DNA from: Herbiconiux daphne
GTDB taxonomy: Bacteria > Actinomycetota > Actinomycetes > Actinomycetales > Microbacteriaceae
Direction of reading: 5' to 3'
NCBI RefSeq assembly: GCF_024979295.1
Contig: NZ_JANLCJ010000005.1
Span: forward strand, 415,969-479,968
DNA length: 64,000 bases
Part shown: piece after piece, positions 1 to 7,985 of the stretch
Position numbering within the stretch: position 1 is the first letter of the stretch
Layout of the letters: every line of letters starts with the position of its first letter
Program-made: the position numbers and the translations under genes
The notes under the pieces: model-generated
Told to the model about the DNA's origin: nothing
What the model saw: only the letters and a program-made list of their open reading frames with translations
Databases searched by the model: none

Positions 1-709
1 CCGCGGCCTCGGCAACGAGGGCGCCAACGTGGTGCTCGCCGACCTCAACCTCGACGCCGCCCAGGCGGTCGCCGACGAGATCACGGCCTCCGGCGGCTCC
101 GCGATCGCCGTGCAGGTCGACGTCGCCGACCGCGCCACCGTCGCCGCGGGCATCGCGAAGGCCGTCGAGGCCTACGGCCGCCTCGACGCCTACTTCAACA
201 ACGCCGGCATGAACGCGCCGATGAAGTTCCTCGAGATCACCGAGGACAACTTCTCGCTGATCATGCGCATCAACGCACTCGGCGTGCTCATCGGCACCCA
301 GGAGGCGGCGAAGCAGTTCATCGCCCAGGGCGGCGGCGGAAAGGTGATCAACACGGCGTCGATCGCCGGCCGCACCGGCTTCGCGAGCTTCGCCCCCTAC
401 AGCGCCTCGAAGGCCGCGGTCATCTCGCTCACGCAGGCGGCCGCCCGGTCGCTCGCCGAGCACGGCATCACCGTCAACGGGTTCGCCCCGGGCGTCGTGG
501 CGACCCCGCTGTGGAAGAAGCTCGACGCCGACCTCGAGAAGATGGGCGAGGGCGACTCGGGCTTCGACTCGATGGCCTCCGGCATCCTGCTCGGGCGCCC
601 GGCGGAGCCGGAGGACATCGCGCCGACCGCCATCTTCCTGGCCTCGAGCGACTCCGACTACATCACCGGCCAGATCATGGCCATCGAAGGCGGCATGATC
701 CTGGTCTGA
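1..709 (+). CDS. SDR family oxidoreductase (5' end outside window)
   Basis: A classical NAD(P)-dependent short-chain dehydrogenase/reductase. The frame is open to the left edge: the codons from base 2 read R-G-L-G-N-E-G before the ANVVLADLN strand, so the N-terminal part of the TGxxxGxG cofactor loop is missing and the GTG at 29 is internal. Visible family marks are NNAG, NTASIAG (catalytic Ser), the YSASK active-site Tyr/Lys and a C-terminal EGGM. The tail resembles acetoin/diacetyl reductase-type and sugar-alcohol SDRs, but the substrate cannot be told. It stops before a nested hairpin that precedes the next gene. Confidence 0.9.
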   Translation, partial: RGLGNEGANVVLADLNLDAAQAVADEITASGGSAIAVQVDVADRATVAAGIAKAVEAYGRLDAYFNNAGMNAPMKFLEITEDNFSLIMRINALGVLIGTQEAAKQFIAQGGGGKVINTASIAGRTGFASFAPYSASKAAVISLTQAAARSLAEHGITVNGFAPGVVATPLWKKLDADLEKMGEGDSGFDSMASGILLGRPAEPEDIAPTAIFLASSDSDYITGQIMAIEGGMILV

Positions 710-718
710 CGCCGGCCC

Positions 719-763
719 GGGCCCGCTAGTCTGGAAGACTTTCTTCCAGGCAGGAGCGGGCCC
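719..763 (+). promoter_or_regulatory. nested hairpin covering the ribosome-binding site of the next gene
   Basis: Outer arms GGGCCCGCT (719-727) and AGCGGGCCC (755-763) are a perfect 9-bp inverted repeat ending directly before the ATG at 764. An inner perfect 8-bp hairpin lies at 731-738/742-749 with a 3-nt loop. The GGAG that would serve as the ribosome-binding site (753-756) overlaps the right outer arm. TAGTCT at 727-732 could be a -10 element. It may end transcription of the SDR, control translation of the next gene, or both. Confidence 0.6.
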
Positions 764-1567
764 ATGAATTCTCCGGAGCTGCAGCAATCGCTGCTCGACC
801 TCGTTCTGCCGCGGATGGCGGCCGACGAACGGGTCGTGGGGGTGGCGGTCGCAGGATCGCTCGCCTCCGGAACCGGCGACGAGTTCTCGGACATCGATCT
901 CGTGGTGGTGATCGATGACGCCGCCTACCCCGACGTCTCCGCCGATCGGCTGGAGGCCGTCGGGTCGTGGGCGCGGCTCGTCGCCGGCTTCACCGGAGAG
1001 CACGTCGGCGAGCCCCGGGTGGTGATCACCCTGGCCGGGCCGCCGCTCGTGCACGTCGACGTCAAGCTCGTCGACCTGGCGGGCTTCGCCGACCGCGTGG
1101 CCGACCCGTCGATCGTGCACGACCCGGCCGGCCTGCTCGCCCGGGCGATCGCCGAGCATCCGCTGGTCTCGCGCCCGTTCGACGTGCAGTGGGTCGAGGA
1201 CCGGTTCTGGGTCTGGGTGCACTACGCCGCCACCAAGCTCGGTCGCGGCGAGCTGTTCGAGGTGCTCGATCATCTCGCGTTCGTGCGCGGCGCCGTGCTC
1301 GGCCCGCTCGCGGCATTGCACGCGGGCGTCGAACCGCGGGGAGTGCGGCAGCTCGAGCGGCTCGCGCCGGTCGAGGCGGCCGAGCTGCGGGCGACCGTCA
1401 GTGGCTACGACCGGGCGGATGCCGCTCGGGCGGTCGTGGCGAGCGTGGAGCTCTACCGGCGCTGGCGAGAGGGCCACGACGTCGAGAAGCGGGCGCTCGC
1501 CGAGGAGCTGGCGATGGACTATCTCGCAGGCATCCTCGCGCGTGACGAGGTGGCCGGCCGGAGCTAG
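764..1567 (+). CDS. nucleotidyltransferase domain protein
   Basis: 267 aa with an N-terminal polymerase-beta-like nucleotidyltransferase fold. G31-S32 and D43-x-D45 (in FSDIDLVVV) form the GS...DxD signature, and D99 in VHVDVKL is the probable third metal-binding Asp. The C-terminal helical part resembles aminoglycoside adenylyltransferase-like and other minimal nucleotidyltransferases. The target, whether a small molecule or a protein, is unknown. The ATG at 764 sits at the foot of a strong hairpin, so translation may be structure-controlled. The gene ends 4 bp into the convergent monooxygenase gene. Confidence 0.8.
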   Translation: MNSPELQQSLLDLVLPRMAADERVVGVAVAGSLASGTGDEFSDIDLVVVIDDAAYPDVSADRLEAVGSWARLVAGFTGEHVGEPRVVITLAGPPLVHVDVKLVDLAGFADRVADPSIVHDPAGLLARAIAEHPLVSRPFDVQWVEDRFWVWVHYAATKLGRGELFEVLDHLAFVRGAVLGPLAALHAGVEPRGVRQLERLAPVEAAELRATVSGYDRADAARAVVASVELYRRWREGHDVEKRALAEELAMDYLAGILARDEVAGRS

Positions 1568-2541
1568 GCGGAGGGCTTCGCGAAGCGGCTGGGCTGCCAG
1601 GGCAGTCCGAGGCGGGAGGCGAAGGTCGGCGCCGGTGCGGACGGGGTGGTCGCGCCCGGGAGCGCCGCGGGCGAACGCTCCAGGTCGCCCAGCACGTGAC
1701 TCAGGAGCCCGGCCGGAACGGTCACCCGCAGGAGCGTCGTGCCGGAGCCGGCGGTGCGCTCGGGGTCGAGCCGCCCCGTCTGCCGTGCGACCTCGTCGAG
1801 CAGGCCGGCGGCGGAACCGGCGTTCGTCCGCACGATCCGGGCAGGGGGCACGCCGCTGGGCGACCGGTCGTCGCTCGTCGCCGGGGCCGAGAGCCGCGCG
1901 GCGCCCTGCTCGTCGGCGAGGAACACCGGCGGCCGGCCCTGCGGTGGCCGCGGCGTGATCAGCGGTCCCTTCACCCGGAAGTACCGCCCGTCGTGGTCGA
2001 TGTGGTGGATCTTCGCGTTGTCGACGTAGCGCCCGGTCGCGATCTCGCGGATCTCGGCGCCGTCTTCCCACGAGTCCCAGAGGTCGCCGAGCACCACGGC
2101 GAACTCGACGGCCTGGGCGGCGCGGCCGGCGGCATCCAGATCGGTCGCGGCGGGGAAGAACCGGTCGGCCGTGGCCGATCGCGCCGGGTCGAGCAGGAGG
2201 CCGGCCCGGCCGGCGCTCGCGAAGTCGAGCGTGGCGATGGCCTTCGCCACATGGAACGGCTCGGCGTAGTGGCTCGACGCGCTCGCGAGCAACGCGACCC
2301 GGCTCGTGCGGCGGGCGACGAACGCGAGCGCGTCGACCGCGGAGAGGCGGGGGCCGCCGTCGGCCACGCGCGCCAGCGGATCGTCGAGCGCGACGAAGTC
2401 GAAGCCGAGCGCGTCGGCGCGGGTCGCGGCATCGGCGAGCGCGGCGACCCCGGCGGCCCCGCCGTCGGCGCCGATCCCGTCGAGCCCGAGCCCGACGAGC
2501 ACGCGCGCCGCGGTGCTCCCGGGCGCCTGCGATGAGCTCAC
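1564..2541 (-). CDS. short LLM-class flavin-dependent oxidoreductase
   Basis: 325 aa, related to bacterial-luciferase-like (LLM) monooxygenases of the NtaA/SnaA/DmoA group: VARRTSRVALLASASSHYAEPFHVAKAIATLD and the FRVKGPLITPRPPQGRPPVFLAD segment match that fold in pieces. It is about 100 residues shorter than complete members (420-460 aa), and the usual GGRxxWNVVTS stretch is replaced by SAGRAGLLLD. It may be degenerate or have a changed role. GTG at 2541 overlaps the deaminase stop by 4 bp (GTGA), so it is the last gene of a coupled trio with 2538-3638 and 3631-4896. Confidence 0.75.
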   Translation of the reverse strand: MSSSQAPGSTAARVLVGLGLDGIGADGGAAGVAALADAATRADALGFDFVALDDPLARVADGGPRLSAVDALAFVARRTSRVALLASASSHYAEPFHVAKAIATLDFASAGRAGLLLDPARSATADRFFPAATDLDAAGRAAQAVEFAVVLGDLWDSWEDGAEIREIATGRYVDNAKIHHIDHDGRYFRVKGPLITPRPPQGRPPVFLADEQGAARLSAPATSDDRSPSGVPPARIVRTNAGSAAGLLDEVARQTGRLDPERTAGSGTTLLRVTVPAGLLSHVLGDLERSPAALPGATTPSAPAPTFASRLGLPWQPSRFAKPSA

Positions 2542-3638
2542 GACGCCTCCCCGTACGCCGCGCCGACCGAGCCCGCGCCGGCCGGGCCCGCGCCGCCCGG
2601 GCCCGCGCTGCCCGAGCCCTGGCCTCCCGCCCAATGGGCCTCGCCGATCGCGCGCAGCCGCTCCGCCATCTCGGGCCCCGACACCTGCCCCAGCACGCCG
2701 GCCTCGAACAGACTCCGCGGGTCGGCTCCCACCGAGCGGGCGAAGGCGTGCTCGACGCCGAGATCGGTGCCGAACATCGCCGGATCGTCGGTGTTGACCG
2801 TCACCGGCAGGCGCAGCTCGAGCATGGCCCTCAGCGGATGCTCGTCGAGGCTCCTCACCACCCGGGTGCGCAGGTTCGAGGTGGGGCACACGTCGAGCAC
2901 GATGCCGCGATCGCGCAGCTCGGCCACCAGTGCCGGGTCGTCGATCGCCCGGAAGCCGTGGCGGATGCGCGCCGCCCCCAGCAGCTCGACGGCCTCCCGC
3001 ACCGACGACGGCCCGGCATCCTCACCCGCGTGCGGCACCGCGGCGAGCCCGCCATCGCGCGCCCGCTCGAACAGCTCGGCGAACGCGCTGGTCGGCGCCG
3101 CCCGTTCGCGCCCGCCGAGCCCGATGCCCACGATGCCGCGATCGCGGAACCGGATCGACTCCTCCACCAGCTCCCGGCTCAGCGCGGGCGGCCGGTTGCG
3201 GTCGATGTCGGGAGTGAGTCGCACGATAACCCCGGTCTGCTCGAAGGCGTCCTGGATGCCGTCGGTGAACCCCTCGAACAGCTCGCGCCCCTCGATGCCC
3301 CTGGCGTAGTACTGGCCGGGCGAGAAGATGCCCTCGAGGTAGACGGCCCCGAACCCCGCCGCCTCACGGGCGTAGTCGACCACCACCTGGCGGAAGTCCG
3401 AGGCGGTGAACAGCACGTCGGTCGTGACGTTCCACACGTCGATGAAGTGGTCGAAGTCACGGAAGTCGTAGAACCGCTCCAGCTCGGCGAGCGTGTCGAC
3501 CGGCAGCGCCACACCGTTGCGTCGCGCCAGCGTGAACAGGGTCGCCGGCCGCACGGCCCCCTCGAGGTGCACGTGCAGCTCGATCTTCGGGTAGGCGCCG
3601 GATGCCGCGGCGGCGCCTGCGCCGGGTGCGTCAGTCAT
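2538..3638 (-). CDS. adenosine deaminase-family protein
   Basis: 366 aa metal-dependent deaminase of the adenosine/AMP deaminase family, expected to hydrolyse an exocyclic amine on a purine (adenosine to inosine in the classical enzyme). Metal and catalytic motifs are present: HVHLEGA (H22, H24), VPHAGED, DVCPTSN and VNTDDPAMFG. The last ~30 residues are a Gly/Ala/Ser-rich tail. ATG at 3638 overlaps the upstream monooxygenase stop by 8 bp and its own stop overlaps the next start, so the three genes are translationally coupled. That coupling makes adenosine only one of several possible substrates. Confidence 0.85.
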   Translation of the reverse strand: MTDAPGAGAAAASGAYPKIELHVHLEGAVRPATLFTLARRNGVALPVDTLAELERFYDFRDFDHFIDVWNVTTDVLFTASDFRQVVVDYAREAAGFGAVYLEGIFSPGQYYARGIEGRELFEGFTDGIQDAFEQTGVIVRLTPDIDRNRPPALSRELVEESIRFRDRGIVGIGLGGRERAAPTSAFAELFERARDGGLAAVPHAGEDAGPSSVREAVELLGAARIRHGFRAIDDPALVAELRDRGIVLDVCPTSNLRTRVVRSLDEHPLRAMLELRLPVTVNTDDPAMFGTDLGVEHAFARSVGADPRSLFEAGVLGQVSGPEMAERLRAIGEAHWAGGQGSGSAGPGGAGPAGAGSVGAAYGEAS

Positions 3639-4896
3639 CGCCGACCACCGCGGCCCCCTCGCGCAGATGGTGCTGCAGGGTGTCGCCCGAGTAGCCCGCG
3701 CGGTACACCCCGAGCTCCTGCAGCTCGGGCACCACCCGGTCGACGAACTCGTCGAGACCGCTCGGCACCACCGAGGGGTTCACCACGAAGCCGTCGGCCG
3801 CGCCGGACTGCACCCAGGTGTTGATCTGATCGGCCACCTGCCGGGGGGTGCCGACGAAGTCGCGCCGGGCCCGCACGGTGCTGAGCAGCTGGCGGGTGGT
3901 GAGCTGCTGCTCTTCGGCGATGCGCCGCCAGCCGGCCACCAGCACCCGCGCATCCCGCTCGCCGCCGACCTGGCCGCGCGCGAACGCGTCGGCGTGATGC
4001 CAGTCGGGGTCGAAGTCGGGCAGCGGCCCGTCGACGTCGAAGTCGCTGAGGTCGTGCCCCCACACTTCTTCGAGCAGAAAGGCGGCGACACGGGGAGTCA
4101 TCTCGAGTGCGCGCCATTCCCGCAACCGCTCCTCGGCCTCGGCGGGGGTGTCGCCCAGCACGAACGCCGTGCTCGGCATGATCACCACGTCGTCGTCGCG
4201 GCCGAGCGCCCGCCGGCGCGAACGGATGTCGCGGCAGAACGCCCGCGACTCCTCGATGCTGCGGCGCCCGGCGAACACCACTTCGGCGTGCGCGGCCGCG
4301 AGATCGCGGCCCTCGGCCGAGCCGCCGGCCTGCACGATCGACGGCTGCGGGCCGGCCACGGGCGCGAAGGCGGCGTCGTCGTCGTCGCCCGACCAGAGCC
4401 GCTGCACCTCGCGGATGAAGGCGTCGGCCTGACTGTAGCGGTCGGCGTGCGCCACCATGCGGTCGGGCCGGAAGTTCGACGACGCCCCGATGCCGAAGGT
4501 CGTGTGCGAGGTCACGACGTTCCAGCCCGCCCGGCCGCCCGAGAGGTGGTGAACGGCCGCGAGCCGCCGGGCGACGTCGTAGGGGTCGGAGAACGTGGTG
4601 CCGATGGTGGCGACCAGCCCGATGCTCTCGGTCTCGGCGGCCAGCGCCGAGAGCACGGTGAGCGAGTCGGGCTTGTCGAGGATGGCATGGTCGATCACCC
4701 GCCCGCGATGCTCCTGCAGCCAGTTGGCCTCGGCGAGGAAGACGAAGTCGAAGGCGCCGCGCTCGGCGCTGCGGGCGAAGTGCCGGAAGGCCTCGAACTC
4801 GATCTGGCTGCCGGCATCCGGATGGCTCCACAGCGTGTGATGGTGGTCGTTCGGGTAGAAGGCGCCCAGGTGCACCTGCCGAAGACCGTCGCTCAT
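3631..4896 (-). CDS. NtaA/SnaA/DmoA-family flavin-dependent monooxygenase
   Basis: 421 aa LLM-class monooxygenase, a full-length member of the family that includes nitrilotriacetate and dimethylsulfide monooxygenases; these use FMNH2 supplied by a separate reductase. Signatures are HLGAFYP near the N-terminus, FDFVFLAE, GGRAGWNVVTS, GRDLAAAHAEVVFAG and the C-terminal VPELQELGVYR. The substrate cannot be read from sequence. ATG 4896 was chosen because AATCTA (minus strand TAGATT) at 4904-4909 forms a -10 element 7 nt before it, implying a leaderless mRNA. It is the first gene of the deaminase trio. Confidence 0.9.
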   Translation of the reverse strand: MSDGLRQVHLGAFYPNDHHHTLWSHPDAGSQIEFEAFRHFARSAERGAFDFVFLAEANWLQEHRGRVIDHAILDKPDSLTVLSALAAETESIGLVATIGTTFSDPYDVARRLAAVHHLSGGRAGWNVVTSHTTFGIGASSNFRPDRMVAHADRYSQADAFIREVQRLWSGDDDDAAFAPVAGPQPSIVQAGGSAEGRDLAAAHAEVVFAGRRSIEESRAFCRDIRSRRRALGRDDDVVIMPSTAFVLGDTPAEAEERLREWRALEMTPRVAAFLLEEVWGHDLSDFDVDGPLPDFDPDWHHADAFARGQVGGERDARVLVAGWRRIAEEQQLTTRQLLSTVRARRDFVGTPRQVADQINTWVQSGAADGFVVNPSVVPSGLDEFVDRVVPELQELGVYRAGYSGDTLQHHLREGAAVVGDD

Positions 4897-4903
4897 CACA
4901 CCT

Positions 4904-4909
4904 AATCTA
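4904..4909 (-). promoter_or_regulatory. -10 element of the 4896-1564 operon
   Basis: Minus-strand TAGATT ends 7 nt before the ATG at 4896. No ribosome-binding site fits between, so transcription probably starts at or next to the start codon. The -35 is not recognisable. Confidence 0.5.
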
Positions 4910-5010
4910 GGGGAGCGCGACGGCGCACGAGGGCAGATGTCGCTGTGTGACCACGCGCCGGGATGCGCGGCCCGGGTTTGGCAGGATGGGCACGTGCTGC
5001 GAGACCTGCC

Positions 5011-6153
5011 ATGACCGCAATCCCCCTCTCCGTGCTCGACCTGGTGCTGGTGCCCGAGGGCGGCACGCCCGCGGCGGCGCTCGCCGAGTCGGTCGAGCTG
5101 GCCCGCGCGGCCGACCGGGCCGGGTACGCCCGGTTCTGGCTCGCCGAGCACCACCTCTACCCTGGGGGCGCCGGAGCGGCGTCGTACCTGCTCGCCCCGA
5201 CGATCGCGGCGGCGACCGGCAGCATCCGGGTCGGCACGGCGGTGATCGTGATCGACAACCACTCGCCGCTGCAGGTGGCCGAGATCGCGGGCACGGCGGC
5301 GGCGCTCACGGGCCGCGGCTTCGATCTCGGCATCGGCCGAGGGGGCCCGGGCGCCGAGGTGCGCGAGCGCGGGCGGGCGTCGAATGCGCGCCTCGAGGGC
5401 GGCGACCTGCGGCCGGGGCCCGTCGGCCCGAGCCACACGGTCGACGGCGTCGTCGTGCCGGCGCGCGTGGTGCATCCGTTCGCCGACGTGCGCGCCGGGC
5501 TCAACGACCGGCTGCTCTCGCGAACCCCTGGCGACCCCGCGGACTTCGGCGAGCAGGTCGACGACGTGCTCGGGTTCTTGCGCGGCGACTACCGCGCGCC
5601 CGAGGGCGTGCCGGTCGTCGCGACCCCCGCCGAGGGTGCCGACGTCGAGGTGTGGATCCACGGCAGCTCGGCCGGCGTCAGCGCCGAGGTGGCCGGCCGC
5701 AACGGCCTGCGGTTCGGGGCCAACTACCACTCGGTGCCGCAGACCGTCTTCGAGACCGTCGCGGCCTACCGCGAGGCCTTCGTGCCGTCGGCCGAGCTCG
5801 ACCGCCCGCACCTCGCCGTGTCGGCCGACGTGCTCGTCGCCGACACCGACGACGAAGCCGAACGGCTCGCGGCACCCTTTGCGCTATGGCTGCACACGGT
5901 GCGCACGCGGTATGCCGCCGACCCGTTCCCGAGCCCGCAGACCTTCGCACGCTTCCCGTGGACCGCCGATCACACGGCGATCGTGGCCGACCGGCTCGAG
6001 AGCCGCATCGTCGGCTCACCCGCGACGGTCGTCAGGCGCCTGCGGGCCCTCGCCGCCGCGACCGGCGCCGACGAGCTCGTGGTCTCGACGCAGGCGCACG
6101 CCCTGGCCGACCGCATCCGCTCCTACGAGCTCCTGGCCGACGCCTGGCGCTGA
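5011..6153 (+). CDS. MsnO8-type LLM oxidoreductase
   Basis: 380 aa luciferase-like protein of the single-chain MsnO8-like subgroup: LAEHHLYPGG, APTIAAATGSIRVGTA and SPLQVAEIAGT are typical. It probably uses FMN or F420; which cofactor, and which substrate, are not evident. Start ATG 5011 (MTAIPLSVLDL) matches the family N-terminus; an upstream in-frame GTG would add 16 atypical residues. It is divergent from the 4896 monooxygenase across 114 bp and faces the permease genes. A perfect 16-bp tandem duplication spans its stop codon. Confidence 0.85.
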   Translation: MTAIPLSVLDLVLVPEGGTPAAALAESVELARAADRAGYARFWLAEHHLYPGGAGAASYLLAPTIAAATGSIRVGTAVIVIDNHSPLQVAEIAGTAAALTGRGFDLGIGRGGPGAEVRERGRASNARLEGGDLRPGPVGPSHTVDGVVVPARVVHPFADVRAGLNDRLLSRTPGDPADFGEQVDDVLGFLRGDYRAPEGVPVVATPAEGADVEVWIHGSSAGVSAEVAGRNGLRFGANYHSVPQTVFETVAAYREAFVPSAELDRPHLAVSADVLVADTDDEAERLAAPFALWLHTVRTRYAADPFPSPQTFARFPWTADHTAIVADRLESRIVGSPATVVRRLRALAAATGADELVVSTQAHALADRIRSYELLADAWR

Positions 6154-6176
6154 CCCGAGCTGGCGCTGACCCGAGC
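6145..6176 (+). repeat. 16-bp tandem duplication across a stop codon
   Basis: TGGCGCTGACCCGAGC occurs twice head to tail (6145-6160, 6161-6176). The first copy contains the TGA stop of the 5011-6153 gene and the second repeats it beyond the end. Confidence 0.85.
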
Positions 6177-6204
6177 CGCCGTCCCCGGCACCCCCCCCGG
6201 TGAA

Positions 6205-7041
6205 TCAGCGCCCGCCGCCCACCGCGATGCCGGCCTTGATGTAGCGCTGCGCCGCGAACACCACGATGAGCGCCGGCACGCTCGCCACGAGCGACGCGGC
6301 CATGACGGCCGCCCAGCTGGTGACCTGCGAGCTGGTGAGGGCATAGACGAACACGGTCATCGGATACATCTGGTCCTGGGTCACGAGCGTGAGCCCGAAG
6401 AGCAGGTCGCCCCATGCGAACAGGAACGTGAAGACGCCCGCCGTGATGATGGCGTTCCGCGACAGCGGCACCACGATGCGCAGCAGACTTCCGATCGGGC
6501 CCAGCCCGTCGAGCTTGCCCGCCTCGACGATGTCGTGGTCGAGACGCAGCATGAAGGCGCGCAGCACGATCACCGCGAACGGCACACCGGCCGTGGCATC
6601 CGCGAGGATCAGCCCGACGTAGGTGTTGAGGATGCCCCACGAGTTGAACATGGCGTAGAACGAGTTCGCGAGCACGATGCTCGGGATCATCTGGGCGAGC
6701 AGCAGCAGCACGAGGGCGACGCCGACCGTGCGCGAGCGCACCCGGCTGAGGGCGTAGGCGGCGGGGACCGCGATCACCAGGGTGAGCGCCACCGATCCGA
6801 AGGCCACGATCAGGCTCACCCGCAGGGCGTCGAGGCCGTCTTCGAACACCGTGCTGTAGCCGTCGAGCGACGGCGCGGGAGGAACCCATTCGATGTTCGC
6901 CGACGTGACTCCCGGCTGGAGCGACGCCGAGAGCATCCAGAAGATCGGAAAGAGGTACACCACGAGGATGGCGACACTCGCGAGGGTGAGCAGCCAGCCG
7001 ACGCGACGGCGACGGCGGCGGGAGACGGGCACGGCGGTCAT
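6205..7041 (-). CDS. ABC transporter permease (MalG-like, CUT1)
   Basis: 278 aa inner-membrane permease of the carbohydrate-uptake-1 type. It has an Arg-rich N-terminus, about six membrane segments starting at VGWLLTLASVAILVVYLFP, and an EAA loop (EAGKLDGLGP ... RIVVPLSRN) that docks the ATPase. ATG 7041 overlaps the stop of the partner permease (ATGA). It works with 7038-7985 and the lipoprotein 7982-9229. No ATPase gene lies nearby; such importers often share one ATPase encoded elsewhere. Confidence 0.9.
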   Translation of the reverse strand: MTAVPVSRRRRRRVGWLLTLASVAILVVYLFPIFWMLSASLQPGVTSANIEWVPPAPSLDGYSTVFEDGLDALRVSLIVAFGSVALTLVIAVPAAYALSRVRSRTVGVALVLLLLAQMIPSIVLANSFYAMFNSWGILNTYVGLILADATAGVPFAVIVLRAFMLRLDHDIVEAGKLDGLGPIGSLLRIVVPLSRNAIITAGVFTFLFAWGDLLFGLTLVTQDQMYPMTVFVYALTSSQVTSWAAVMAASLVASVPALIVVFAAQRYIKAGIAVGGGR

Positions 7042-7985
7042 CGTTCGCTGCGCTCCCGCCGGCCCGACAGCCAGGTGTAGACCGCGGCGAAGGCGAGGCT
7101 GATCACGAGCAGCACGATGCCGTAGGCCCCGGCGTTGCCGAACTCGAACAACTGGAACGCCGAGCGGTAGGAGAGCAGGCCGAGGGTGACCGTGTTGTCG
7201 GCCGGGCCGCCCTGGGTGAGCACGAGCACGAGGTCGACGATCAGCAGGGTGTAGATGACGCTCATCACGACGAGCACCGAGATCACGGGCCAGATCGCCG
7301 GAACCACGATGTGCAGCAGCCGCTTCCACGCCCCGGCGCCGTCGAGTTGCGCGGCCTCGAGCTGTTCGTCGGGCACTTGTTTGAGGGCGGCGCCGAGGAT
7401 CGTCACCCAGTAGGGCAGCCCGCTCCAGATCGCCACCGCCACCACGGCCCAGAGCGCGGTCGTCGGGTCGGCGAGCCAGGCGTTGGTGGGCAGGCCGAGG
7501 GTGTGCAGGATGTCGTTGACCGCTCCGTCGCCCGAGAGCAGCCACTTCCAGATGGTGCCGACCACCACGGCCGGTAGCAACCACGGGATGAGCAGCAGCA
7601 TCGGCAGCCAGCGGCTGCCGGGGAAGCGGCGGTTGAAGTGCAGGGCCAGCGCGAAGCCGACGACGAGCTCCACCACCACCGAGACGACGGTGATCACGAC
7701 GGTGTTGAGAACGGCCTTGCCGAGCAGGGGCGAGGCGAAGATGTCGGCGAAGTTGTCGAGCCCCACGAAGGGGGCCTTGCCGGTGAAGAAGGTGCCGGTG
7801 GTGAAGTCGGTGGTGCTCATGTAGACGCCGTAGCCGAGCGGGAACACGAAGCACAGGGCGAAGAAGACGATCGCCGGAACGAGGAATGCCAGCTGTTCGG
7901 CCCGGCTGCGGCCGGCCAGCGACAGGCCTCGCCGGCCGGACCGCGAGGGTTCCGGCCGGCGAGGCCCGGCGACTGCCCGGGTCAC
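7038..7985 (-). CDS. ABC transporter permease (MalF-like, CUT1)
   Basis: 315 aa membrane protein with an N-terminal segment LAFLVPAIVFFALCFVFPLG, further hydrophobic helices and the EAA loop EAAQLDGAGAWKRLL ... VVPAIWP expected of CUT1 permeases. GTG 7985 overlaps the stop of the binding-protein gene by 4 bp (GTGA), and its own stop overlaps the next ATG, giving one coupled unit 9229-6205. The importer lies between monooxygenase and deaminase genes and probably feeds them, although CUT1 systems classically carry sugars or glycosides. Confidence 0.9.
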   Translation of the reverse strand: MTRAVAGPRRPEPSRSGRRGLSLAGRSRAEQLAFLVPAIVFFALCFVFPLGYGVYMSTTDFTTGTFFTGKAPFVGLDNFADIFASPLLGKAVLNTVVITVVSVVVELVVGFALALHFNRRFPGSRWLPMLLLIPWLLPAVVVGTIWKWLLSGDGAVNDILHTLGLPTNAWLADPTTALWAVVAVAIWSGLPYWVTILGAALKQVPDEQLEAAQLDGAGAWKRLLHIVVPAIWPVISVLVVMSVIYTLLIVDLVLVLTQGGPADNTVTLGLLSYRSAFQLFEFGNAGAYGIVLLVISLAFAAVYTWLSGRRERSER

